DNA of 57,573 bases from Lachnospiraceae bacterium (GTDB taxonomy: Bacteria; Bacillota; Clostridia; Lachnospirales; Lachnospiraceae). Positions 7,732 through 15,688 of the stretch are shown in pieces. The notes below the pieces were generated by a model, which did not search any database, was not told where the DNA came from, and saw only the letters and a program-made list of their open reading frames with translations. Location: positions 1 to 57,573 of the forward strand of contig JAFQMS010000022.1 of assembly GCA_017396145.1 (NCBI GenBank), read 5' to 3'. The position numbers were made by a program, and so were the translations under genes. How positions within the stretch are numbered: the stretch's first letter is position 1; every line of letters starts with the position of its first letter.

Positions 7732-8984
7732 GAATAAACACAGATTCTCTCAGAAGTTATGCCGGACAGTTGGATAGCATACAAAGACAGATCTATGCTT
7801 TAAATGCGGAGATAAGAAGTTTTAGATATCATACAGGCAAACTGTGGAATGTCAATACATATGGATATGAATGGACAATTAATCCAGCGAAATCTTATTG
7901 TGTTGATACAGCAAATGAGTTTGAAAGTATTGAAAGGTATTTACAGGGGTGTGATCCCGAGATGTATGAGGGAAATACGGGATGGTTTAGTGCGATTGAG
8001 AAGGATAAAAATGAGAATCACGATAATGACATTATGAATTTATTAAAAGGTAAAGTAAGTGGTGTAAAAAAGGTTGTTTATGATCTATTACTAGGTAGAA
8101 CATCAGTATCAGAAATGATTAAATCTGCTACAAGAATTGTTGAAAATGGTATTGATATTGTAAAAGATGTGTATACAAAATGGCATAAAAAAGAGGAAAA
8201 TAGAAGTGAAAAAGACAGGGGAGTAGATATATCCTATGAAGATATAATTTCAACTGGTGATAAAGTTATAAAGCAGGTTTGGGATGTTGTTACAGGAGTA
8301 TTATCAAGTGCTCCTATAATGTCAGATAAATCAAAAGAAAAAACTGAAGAAAAAACTGAAGAAACTCCAAGTAGTCCAGTAGAAGTTAAAAATGGTGATA
8401 TTATTGGTTACTCAGCCAATGGTGCACCTAGGTATAAGTTGCCAGATTATGTGTATCAGGGATTAGAACCAGATGCAAATGGTGTGTGGGGAGAAAATGT
8501 ATCCGTTAGCGAAGGTAAACCAGGACATATAGCCACATGGAATTATAATGGCACATTATCATGTACATATTACACTCTAAGAAAACTTAAAGAAAGAGGA
8601 TTAAGTTTTCCGTGTAATTCAGGAGGTCCAGGAAATGGCGGAAAGTGGTTCGATAATTTTGACACTAATTCAGGAGCACCTAGTTTTGGAGGTGCAAATG
8701 CGTTAGAGGATATGGTTAATAAACTTACTTTGCCGCAAGAGAATATAGTGGTATCATTTCCTGAGAGTTATCCTTGGGGTCATGTTTTATTGATAGATAG
8801 AATTTTCAAAGATGAGAATGGAAATGTTATGATCGAATGGTCTGATACTTGGCCTTATATGTACAGTCCTAATGATAAGAATGATCCGGAAACTAAAACA
8901 TTGGAAGAATTCAAAAGAACGTATGCTAGCAGGGGACATGGTAATACTGTAGGTATAGTAGTTGTAGGTGCAGGAAGTAGGTAA
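7716..8984 (+). CDS. T7SS effector 1, CHAP-like cysteine hydrolase C-terminus
   Basis: A 422-residue protein. The N-terminal ~100 residues are helical, WXG100/LXG-like, but lack a clean W-x-G turn. A linker of about 150 mostly charged residues follows. The C-terminal ~185 residues begin GAPRYKLPDYVYQGL. They hold a conserved triad in papain/CHAP order: Cys283 (LSCTYYTLRKL), His356 (WGHVLLID) and Asp377 (EWSDTWP). CHAP and NlpC/P60 enzymes cut peptidoglycan peptides or amide bonds, so this may be an antibacterial effector. The same domain recurs in the effector at 9589. Starts at an ATG with GGAGGG upstream, overlapping the previous gene. No signal peptide, as expected for T7SS substrates. Function is inferred from the residue pattern. 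Confidence 0.75.
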   Translation: MSDEIRINTDSLRSYAGQLDSIQRQIYALNAEIRSFRYHTGKLWNVNTYGYEWTINPAKSYCVDTANEFESIERYLQGCDPEMYEGNTGWFSAIEKDKNENHDNDIMNLLKGKVSGVKKVVYDLLLGRTSVSEMIKSATRIVENGIDIVKDVYTKWHKKEENRSEKDRGVDISYEDIISTGDKVIKQVWDVVTGVLSSAPIMSDKSKEKTEEKTEETPSSPVEVKNGDIIGYSANGAPRYKLPDYVYQGLEPDANGVWGENVSVSEGKPGHIATWNYNGTLSCTYYTLRKLKERGLSFPCNSGGPGNGGKWFDNFDTNSGAPSFGGANALEDMVNKLTLPQENIVVSFPESYPWGHVLLIDRIFKDENGNVMIEWSDTWPYMYSPNDKNDPETKTLEEFKRTYASRGHGNTVGIVVVGAGSR

Positions 8985-8998
8985 TTGGAGGAAGCATT

Positions 8999-9277
8999 AT
9001 GAAAATCAAAGAATTATTACCAATAGGTTCAATTGTTAAAATTGGTGGAGTTGAAAAGAAATTTATGATAATAGGAGTACGTCAGACAGATATGGAGACT
9101 AATAAGGAGTATGATTATATGGCTTCGATGTATCCTGAAGGGTTTGTAAGTAACGATGGACAGATACTTTTAGAACATGAAATGATAGAACAAGTTGTCT
9201 TTATAGGCTATGAAGATTCTGAAAGAGAAAAGTTTCTCAATAATTTATGTGAATACTACAAAATGCAAGATAATTAG
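8999..9277 (+). CDS. DUF4176 protein, effector-associated
   Basis: A 92-residue protein beginning MKIKELLPIGSIVKIGG, followed by EKKFMIIGVRQ and a YDYMASMYPEGF segment, the signature of DUF4176. Genes of this family lie beside LXG and related T7SSb effectors, and some are reported to act as targeting or chaperone factors. The start follows GGAGGAAGC, 14 bases after the effector 1 stop, implying co-translation. A truncated copy of this gene follows effector 2 at 10605, showing that effector and DUF4176 gene duplicated as a unit. Confidence 0.82.
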   Translation: MKIKELLPIGSIVKIGGVEKKFMIIGVRQTDMETNKEYDYMASMYPEGFVSNDGQILLEHEMIEQVVFIGYEDSEREKFLNNLCEYYKMQDN

Positions 9278-9280
9278 TGG

Positions 9281-9511
9281 TTGGAGGTGACTGATGTGTT
9301 TAGTTACAATGCAATGGGGAAAAAGGATGAAATAATTGGAATTTTAGATGGGTTAATCAATCAAATCGAGAATGTTGCATCAGGAATACAAAATGAAGCA
9401 GCAACATTAGGTGGACATACTTGTGCAGGACAACTTCGTAATATGGCTGCACACTACCGTGATGTCAGAAATATTGTAAGAAATACAAGAATAACCACAC
9501 CAGATTCATAA
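9281..9511 (+). CDS. Small helical T7SS-locus protein, possibly frameshifted
   Basis: About 76 residues. The frame opens at TTG 9281, but the GGAGGTGA ribosome site at 9283-9290 points to the GTG at 9296 (FSYNAMGKKDEI). It is helical with a short glycine-rich turn (AATLGGHTCAG) and a second helix ending TTPDS. I do not recognise the family; small helical partners of LXG effectors look similar. Immediately after the stop, at 9511-9555, another frame reads KDGRGGGGGGGFRF and then stops, like a natural glycine-rich tail. One missing base near 9507 would fuse the two. It precedes effector 2 and may be its partner. Confidence 0.55.
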   Translation: MEVTDVFSYNAMGKKDEIIGILDGLINQIENVASGIQNEAATLGGHTCAGQLRNMAAHYRDVRNIVRNTRITTPDS

Positions 9512-9588
9512 AAGATGGTCGAGGCGGTGGTGGTGGCGGAGGTTTTCGCTTTTAAGTCAGTTATTAATTCTGAAAAGGAGAAAAATAT

Positions 9589-10590
9589 ATGGCGGTTTTT
9601 ATCAATACAGAAGCTCTAAAGAGTATTTCTAATCATATGAATAGAATAAATAATAATGCCGTACAATCACTCTACGAACTTGATAATATAATTAACAGAC
9701 TTAGATGTAATTGGGATGGCGTTGCTGCTGAAAGAATGGGTAATTCTTTTTGGGATATTAGGAATAAATACTATGAGGCTAGAGAAGGAGAATTTGGGAG
9801 ATATATTAGTTTCTTGAATCAAGTAGTGGCTACAAGCTATGAAAATGTTGAAAATAAGAATATTAAAGCAGCAAGTGAAGTTAAGGGAGATTTAGCTTCG
9901 GGACAGGTAACAAATACTTCTATAAATGTTGGTGGAGTAACACCAAGTGGTGTGAAATCAGAAAACGTAAGTGAGTCCACAACTGTCAATAATACGAGCG
10001 CCAGTATTTACTCTAGTAGCGGTGCACCAAAGTATAAGTTGCCAGACTATGTGTATCAAGGATTATATCCTGATGCAAATGGTGTATGGGGGGAATATGT
10101 ATTCTTGAGTAATGGTAAAACAGGTCGAATATGTACATGGAATAGACCAGGAGAATTGTCGTGTACATATTACACGCTAAGAAAGCTTAATGAAAGGGGA
10201 TTAAGTTTTCCATGTGTATCAGGTCCAGGAAATGGTAGAGATTGGTATTATAATTTCGATACTGCTTCAGGAGCACCTAGTTTTGGTGGAGCGAATGCAT
10301 TGAATGATTTGGCGAATAGTTTAAGTTTGCCACAAGAAAACATAGTTGTGTCATTTGAATCAAATACATCAACTGATTTAAAGCATTGTGGTCATGTAAT
10401 GTTAATCGATAAAATGTACAAAGATTCTAATGGTAATACTATAGTTGAATGGTCAGACAACTGGCCTAGTATTTCAAATGTAAATGGTTATAATCCTACA
10501 AAAACAGCAACATTAGAACAATTTAAAAACCAGTATAGACAATACAATGGAAACCCTGTGGGCGTTGTTGTAGTAGGTGCGGGTAACTAG
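9589..10590 (+). CDS. T7SS effector 2, WXG100 head with CHAP-like tail
   Basis: A 333-residue protein. Residues 1-95 are a good WXG100 domain (MAVFINTEALKSIS, turn RCNWDGVAAERMG). A Ser/Thr/Asn-rich linker follows to about 145. The C-terminal domain is clearly homologous to that of effector 1, starting GAPKYKLPDYVYQGL, with triad Cys192 (LSCTYYTLRKL), His269 (CGHVMLID) and Asp290 (EWSDNWP). The His-Asp spacing is 21 in both proteins. Heads differ but tails match, which is how polymorphic secreted toxins evolve. AAAGGAGAA supports the start. The proposed role as a secreted cell-wall hydrolase or protease is inference. Confidence 0.78.
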   Translation: MAVFINTEALKSISNHMNRINNNAVQSLYELDNIINRLRCNWDGVAAERMGNSFWDIRNKYYEAREGEFGRYISFLNQVVATSYENVENKNIKAASEVKGDLASGQVTNTSINVGGVTPSGVKSENVSESTTVNNTSASIYSSSGAPKYKLPDYVYQGLYPDANGVWGEYVFLSNGKTGRICTWNRPGELSCTYYTLRKLNERGLSFPCVSGPGNGRDWYYNFDTASGAPSFGGANALNDLANSLSLPQENIVVSFESNTSTDLKHCGHVMLIDKMYKDSNGNTIVEWSDNWPSISNVNGYNPTKTATLEQFKNQYRQYNGNPVGVVVVGAGN

Positions 10591-10604
10591 AGGGAGAAAG
10601 TATT

Positions 10605-10715
10605 ATGAAAATTAAGAGATTATTATCAAAAAAGTCAATTTTGAAAAGAAAAAGTTTGACAAACAATACAACACAAGGGGGAATAAACTATGGCATATAT
10701 CAGAGTAGACATTGA
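10605..10715 (+). pseudogene. Truncated DUF4176 gene copy
   Basis: Fifteen bases after effector 2, a 36-codon frame starts MKIKRLLSKKSILKRKSL. The upstream bases GGGAGAAAGTATT and the first ~45 bases align with the start of the intact DUF4176 gene at 8999, which has MKIKELLPIGSIVKI and a similar leader. After residue 18 the similarity stops and the frame runs into the start of the next WXG100 gene. It is the stump of a second DUF4176 gene, deleted at its 3' end after the effector module duplicated. Confidence 0.7.
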
Positions 10716-10998
10716 TACAATCAGACAAACAATTGGAAAGCTAGAGTCAACCATACAAGAACTCAACAATACCTTAGAGGAGTTTAATGCAGAGGTTGTA
10801 GGAATGAATCAGCATTGGCGTGGGGAGGATTATGATCAATATGCATCAGAAGTTAGGGAACTGATGGATTATGATTCGGTACATAAAAGATTAATACAGG
10901 CACTGGAATCATATAAAAGATATCTTGAAGATTCTAAGACTTTGTATGAAAGGGCGAGACAAAACGCTATTAACAGAGCCAACTGGGTTAGATTATAA
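10690..10998 (+). CDS. WXG100-family protein, third in locus
   Basis: A 102-residue helical hairpin protein (MAYIRVDIDTIRQTIGKLES) with the turn motif HWRGEDYDQY and a C-terminal YKRYLEDSKTLYE segment that could serve as export signal. An AAGGGGGAATAAACT leader gives a purine-rich ribosome site. It follows effector 2 and the DUF4176 stump, away from the main WXG100 pair. It may therefore be a partner of effector 2 rather than a structural substrate. Family assignment is solid; pairing is inference. Confidence 0.88.
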   Translation: MAYIRVDIDTIRQTIGKLESTIQELNNTLEEFNAEVVGMNQHWRGEDYDQYASEVRELMDYDSVHKRLIQALESYKRYLEDSKTLYERARQNAINRANWVRL

Positions 10999-11016
10999 AG
11001 AAACTGGTGAAGTGAT

Positions 11017-11862
11017 TTGAGATACACATTAGCAGGATATAGTGATGCGGGAAAAGTTAAAAAGAATAATCAGGATGCTATAGCATTAAGACAGGCAGTC
11101 ATAGATGGACAGGAAGCGGTGCTTGCGGTGCTTTGTGACGGTATGGGTGGATTTGAACAAGGAGAAGTAGCTAGTTCATCACTTGTTATGGCTTATGTTA
11201 ACTGGTTTGAAACTAAATTTCTCAATTTCTATGTCCATATGGATGAGGATACTATTTGTGCGAGTTGGGAAAAGATACTCGTAGATATGAATAAAAGGAT
11301 ATATGACTATGGAGTTAGTAATTCCATTAAAATCGGAACCACATTAACGATTATGCTTATCTGGAAAGACAGGTATCATATCCTTAATGTGGGCGATTGT
11401 CGTGCATATGAATTTGCAGACGAAGGAATTCAGATAACAAAAGACCATAGTGTGGTGGCAAGAGAGATAGAAGAAGGAAGGCTTACTAAAGAAGAAGCCA
11501 GAGTAGACAGTAGAAGAAATCAGTTGCTTAAGTGTGTAGGTGGAATGCCTAGAACATCAGCGGATTTCTTTGTTGGAAAGATTAAGGAACAGGCTGTATA
11601 TATGTTATGTTGTGATGGCGTCAGAACAAAGGTAAATGATGAAGAGTTATTTTATTACTTTCATCCAACCTGTATGACAACTAAAGAATATATGGATAAT
11701 AACATAAGGTATGTATTTGAACTTAATAAATTAAGAGATGAGACAGACAATATGTCTATATTACTAGTAAAAGAAAACAATATAACTTACAAGTTGGAAG
11801 AAGAAAGCGGAGTGAGAATAGTATACTCTGAGGAATTTATTCCATCCAATATACTTATATAG
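11017..11862 (+). CDS. PP2C-family Ser/Thr phosphatase 1
   Basis: A 281-residue metal-dependent phosphatase of the PP2C/Stp type. Visible motifs, in order, are SDAGKVKKNNQDA, CDGMGGFEQGE (metal-binding Asp), GTTLTIMLI, LNVGDCRAYEF, KDHSVV, CCDGV and DETDNMSILLV. It starts with TTG at 11017, preceded by GGTGAAGTG. It should remove phosphate from targets of the two kinases downstream, such as the FHA partners. A second PP2C gene follows after 16 bases. The last ~25 residues are an extra tail. Confidence 0.9.
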   Translation: MRYTLAGYSDAGKVKKNNQDAIALRQAVIDGQEAVLAVLCDGMGGFEQGEVASSSLVMAYVNWFETKFLNFYVHMDEDTICASWEKILVDMNKRIYDYGVSNSIKIGTTLTIMLIWKDRYHILNVGDCRAYEFADEGIQITKDHSVVAREIEEGRLTKEEARVDSRRNQLLKCVGGMPRTSADFFVGKIKEQAVYMLCCDGVRTKVNDEELFYYFHPTCMTTKEYMDNNIRYVFELNKLRDETDNMSILLVKENNITYKLEEESGVRIVYSEEFIPSNILI

Positions 11863-11878
11863 ATTAGGAGCAGAGAAA

Positions 11879-12604
11879 ATGATTAAATATTATGCATTTA
11901 CTGACAAAGGGAATAGAGAAATCAATGAAGACAGTCTAAGAGCTGTGGCGTTAGAGGATAAGTTTTTATTCCTGGTAGCAGATGGTCTAGGAGGACATGG
12001 AAGAGGAGAAGAAGCATCAGCATTGGTTGTTGATAGTATTTTCAAAGGCTTCAAGGAAGACAGCAGCGTTGACAACTATATGGAAGAGCAGACCATTATA
12101 GCACAGAACGAACTGATGGCTGAACAGGAGAGAAAGAAAACGAGAAATGAGATGAAGACTACGCTCGTTTCGTTAATAATAGATGGATTTAATGCAAAGT
12201 GGCTACATGTAGGAGATTCAAGATTATATCGCTTCAACAAAAATAAAGTAGTAGAGAGGACAGTTGACCACAGTGTCCCACAGATGCTTGTTATGACAGG
12301 AGAAATTAAAGAAAAGCAGATAAGAAATCATCCAGACAGAAACAGGCTTTTAAAGGTAATGGGTGTTGACTGGGATGGCCCACAGTATACAGTTTCAGAT
12401 ATTAATAATGTTACCAAAATTCAGGCATTTTTACTATGTACAGATGGTTTTTGGGAACTGATTACTGAAAAAGAGATGTGTAAACTATTAAAGAAGTCAA
12501 AGTCTGTGGAAGAGTGGGTAAAATCAATGGCACAGGTGGTAAAGATTAATGGTGAAGGCAAGAATATGGATAATTACACTGCAATTGGTGTGTGGTGTAA
12601 GTGA
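11879..12604 (+). CDS. PP2C-family Ser/Thr phosphatase 2
   Basis: A 241-residue PP2C phosphatase (FTDKGNREINEDSL, ADGLGGHGRGEEA, TTLVSLII, LHVGDSRLYRF, VDHSVPQML, LLCTDGFWE, MDNYTAIGVW). It keeps all metal-ligand aspartates. It is shorter than and clearly diverged from phosphatase 1, so the pair is not a recent duplication. Two phosphatases beside two kinases suggest separate substrate branches. AGGAGCAGAG precedes the ATG. Confidence 0.92.
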   Translation: MIKYYAFTDKGNREINEDSLRAVALEDKFLFLVADGLGGHGRGEEASALVVDSIFKGFKEDSSVDNYMEEQTIIAQNELMAEQERKKTRNEMKTTLVSLIIDGFNAKWLHVGDSRLYRFNKNKVVERTVDHSVPQMLVMTGEIKEKQIRNHPDRNRLLKVMGVDWDGPQYTVSDINNVTKIQAFLLCTDGFWELITEKEMCKLLKKSKSVEEWVKSMAQVVKINGEGKNMDNYTAIGVWCK

Positions 12605-12670
12605 AAAATATACAGTACAAAGATAACAGCATAATAAGTATGCATACAAATAATGGAGGAAAATACAAAG

Positions 12671-13684
12671 ATGAAAGTACTAACATGTGAAAATGGACAT
12701 TATTTCGATACAGACAAATATCCTCAATGTCCACATTGTGGAGCAGGAGTAGGAAGTGGTACAAAACCTAAAACTATGACATTAAACTATTCAGGAAGTG
12801 AATCTAATACTGAGGAAAAACCTAAAAAGGAAAAGATGAAACTATTTGGCAAGAAAAAAGGCGAACCTGTTAGTAAAAGTTTAGAATATACAGCTTCAAG
12901 AGAGGAGTATTCCCAGTCACAGGTATCAGTAAGTCAGAGTGTACCTAGTGAACCGGTTTCTTCTCTTCAAAGCAATCCTAATGAATCAAGAACGGTATTG
13001 CTTGAGCCTGTCGTTCCTCAGGAGCACGTAATGCAAAGACCAAATGCTTCAGCAAATGTAGCAGGTGGTTTTCCTAATACAGAAAATCTTACAATAAGCA
13101 TAGCAGATAATAGCGTTAGTAATGAAAGGGGTAATAGTAGTTTCACAAATGCTGACAGAGAACAACAAATAAGCACTGTTAATAGAGTTAATAGTACTAG
13201 CGAAAACAACATAAGAAATGATTATGTGGCGCAAACTGTGAATAATGTCCCATCTGCGCAGGTTTATAAATCTGTAAATACTTCAAGACCATCTGATGAT
13301 GTGAGAACAGTTGCATTTTATGATGGAGATGTAGAACCGGTAACAGGATGGCTTGTGTGTATAGAAGGAGAAAGCTATGGAGAAAGCTTTAACATAAAAG
13401 CAGGAAGAAATCTTATAGGCAGAAGTTCAAGTATGGATATTGCACTGGTAAGTGAAATTAGTGTCTCTAGAGAAAAACAGGCAATAATAATATTTGAACC
13501 TTTAAAGCAGCAATTCATAATGCAACCGGGAGAAGGCAGTTCTCTTACATATGTAAATGATGAGCTATTGCTTAATTATGTGCAGCTTGCACCTTATGAC
13601 AGAATAAGAATGGGTAACGCTCTATTCTTATTTGTGCCATTTTGTTGTGACAGGTTTAACTGGAGCGATTATCCGGATAAATAA
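12671..13684 (+). CDS. Zinc-ribbon and FHA phosphopeptide reader
   Basis: A 337-residue cytosolic protein. An N-terminal zinc ribbon spans residues 5-25 (CENGHYF and YPQCPHCGAG). A basic stretch (KPKKEKMKLFGKKKGE) follows, then ~150 residues of Ser/Asn/Val-rich disordered linker with possible phosphorylation sites such as ESRTVLLEP. A C-terminal FHA domain covers about 235-330 (NLIGRSSSMDIAL, SVSREKQAII). It lies between the phosphatases and kinases and fits a phosphorylation-controlled scaffold, like GarA-type kinase substrates. An in-frame ATG at 12653 exists, but GGAGG at 12655-12659 is the ribosome site for 12671. Confidence 0.8.
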   Translation: MKVLTCENGHYFDTDKYPQCPHCGAGVGSGTKPKTMTLNYSGSESNTEEKPKKEKMKLFGKKKGEPVSKSLEYTASREEYSQSQVSVSQSVPSEPVSSLQSNPNESRTVLLEPVVPQEHVMQRPNASANVAGGFPNTENLTISIADNSVSNERGNSSFTNADREQQISTVNRVNSTSENNIRNDYVAQTVNNVPSAQVYKSVNTSRPSDDVRTVAFYDGDVEPVTGWLVCIEGESYGESFNIKAGRNLIGRSSSMDIALVSEISVSREKQAIIIFEPLKQQFIMQPGEGSSLTYVNDELLLNYVQLAPYDRIRMGNALFLFVPFCCDRFNWSDYPDK

Positions 13685-13738
13685 AATAATATGATTATTA
13701 TTAAATAGTTTGATTATGTTAATTAGGAGCAAATGATA

Positions 13739-15616
13739 ATGGTTAGATGTAATAATTGTTTTCATACACATAGTGAGGAATATGATATATGTCCAAATTG
13801 TGGATACTACTCAGGCATTGAAGAAAATCCTATATATAGACTTCCTCATGGAAGAGTAATCCATGACAGATACATTTTAGGAGAAACCATAGGACATGGT
13901 GGATTTGGTATAACATATAAAGCTTGGGATATGAAGTTGGAAACAATTGTAGCAATTAAAGAATACTATCCTTTGGGTATTGTTAACAGAGTACCGGGAA
14001 CGAAGGATGTAATAGTAGTATCCAAGAAAAGAAGAAAAGAATTTGATAATGCTTATACAAGATTTCTTGATGAAGCACGTAATATGGCAAAGTTTAATGG
14101 ACATGCCAATATTGTAAATGTGTTTGAGTATTTTGAGGAAAACGGAACAGCATATATTGTTATGGAACTATTGGAGGGAATGGATTTAAAGCATTATCTT
14201 CCTTTAATCAATAACAAGATGAGTGTATCAGATAGTATAAGTATAATAGCCGAAGTGTGTAAGGCGTTGGAGTCATTGCATAAGAAAAACATTATTCATA
14301 GAGATATATCAACAGACAATATTTTTTTATGTAATGATGGACGAGTAAAGGTAATAGACTTTGGTGCTGCAAGATTTACAGCAGGAGATGAAAAACTTGA
14401 TATCATACTTAAAGTGGGATATGCACCTCCTGAACAGTATGACAAGGTAGAAGCACAAGGACCATGGACAGATATATATGCACTAGGTGCAACTATGTAT
14501 AGAATGGTTACAGGTCAGATGCCGGAGGAATCTCGTAACAGAAAGACAGAAGATAATGTAATTCCTCCACATGAATTGGATGAGAATATACCAGTTAATG
14601 TTAGTAATGCAATTATGAAGGCGATGGCAGTAGACCAGCATATGCGCTTTACCAATATGGATGTATTTAGAAAAGCGTTGCTGGGAGAAAAAAAGGTACT
14701 CACAATAGCAAAGGAGAAGAAACGCAGAAAAAAGAAGAGAGTAATAACAATTCTTTGTGCGTTGCTTACGTTATGTGTAGGATATGGAATCTTTTCTATG
14801 CATTGGAATAGACAGAAGGAGGCGGAGACCTTACCAGAGGCAACAATAGAGATTTGGTATATTGAAGATAATTATGCTATAGGGAAAAAGACTGCATATG
14901 AATCAATAGTGGCAGAGTTTACTAAGAGTTATAAAGACGTAACAGTAAATTTGAAAGCAATTCCAGTTGAAGAGTATAGTGAAACTATCAATAAAGCAAT
15001 AAAAGATGGTAATCCGCCGCAAATATATGAAAGTACATTAGAGGATGTTAATTCAATGGAAAAAGAATTAGCACAGGACATTGTTAAGAGTCAAAAAAAG
15101 ATAGTTTATCATTATGATTCATTATTAGAGAATGCAAAAGATAATGGAAAAGTAGCATATGGTTTTACAATACCGGTGGTATTTGTTAATAAAGGCAAAC
15201 AAGATGTTAGTTCTCTAAAAGATGCTATCGAAAAGCTAGATATTAAAGATATTAGTGAGAACACAGCATTAGAAGATTTTCTTGCTGGAAAAGTGCTTTA
15301 TTGTAAGGGAACTAACAGAGATTTGAAGTCGGTTCAGTTAAAGCTTGCAGGACTTTATAAAATGTTTGTAGCTGATAAGAGTGATTCCTGTGATTTTATA
15401 TTGGAATTCAGCATTGGAAAATGTGATGAAGACCAGCAAAAGTGTGTAGTACGATTTTTAGAATTTTGCTATAGCGATAATGCGCAAGATAGTTTATTTA
15501 TCCAAAATGACACAGGAGGATTGGCGTTAAATCAGGCTGCTTTATCAGTGTTTGAAAGATACAATCAGGAATACGCAGGATTCTTTGACGAGATTGAAGA
15601 ATACACCATGAAGTAA
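13739..15616 (+). CDS. Membrane Ser/Thr kinase with solute-binding-like outer domain
   Basis: About 625 residues. An N-terminal zinc ribbon (CNNCFHTH, CPNCGYYSG) comes first. A kinase domain covers about 44-305 with glycine loop GHGGFGITYKAW, VAIKEYYP, catalytic HRDISTDN (Asp189) and VIDFGAARF; the usual Lys two after the HRD Asp is Ser. A basic patch and one membrane segment follow at about 335-354. The outer part, ~250 residues, resembles a shortened family 1 ABC solute-binding protein: IEIWYIEDN, FTKSYKDVTVNLKAIP, GNPPQIYEST, and near the end FLEFCYSDNAQDS and TGGLALNQAAL. This suggests a kinase that senses a small ligand, perhaps a sugar. The ATG at 13733 is only three bases from AGGAG, so 13739 is likelier. 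Confidence 0.85.
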   Translation: MVRCNNCFHTHSEEYDICPNCGYYSGIEENPIYRLPHGRVIHDRYILGETIGHGGFGITYKAWDMKLETIVAIKEYYPLGIVNRVPGTKDVIVVSKKRRKEFDNAYTRFLDEARNMAKFNGHANIVNVFEYFEENGTAYIVMELLEGMDLKHYLPLINNKMSVSDSISIIAEVCKALESLHKKNIIHRDISTDNIFLCNDGRVKVIDFGAARFTAGDEKLDIILKVGYAPPEQYDKVEAQGPWTDIYALGATMYRMVTGQMPEESRNRKTEDNVIPPHELDENIPVNVSNAIMKAMAVDQHMRFTNMDVFRKALLGEKKVLTIAKEKKRRKKKRVITILCALLTLCVGYGIFSMHWNRQKEAETLPEATIEIWYIEDNYAIGKKTAYESIVAEFTKSYKDVTVNLKAIPVEEYSETINKAIKDGNPPQIYESTLEDVNSMEKELAQDIVKSQKKIVYHYDSLLENAKDNGKVAYGFTIPVVFVNKGKQDVSSLKDAIEKLDIKDISENTALEDFLAGKVLYCKGTNRDLKSVQLKLAGLYKMFVADKSDSCDFILEFSIGKCDEDQQKCVVRFLEFCYSDNAQDSLFIQNDTGGLALNQAALSVFERYNQEYAGFFDEIEEYTMK

Positions 15617-15688
15617 TAATAAAAGAAAACTACAAATAATCTGAAAGAAGGCAATAATTTTATGTTTCTTTTGGATGGGAGGAAAAAG

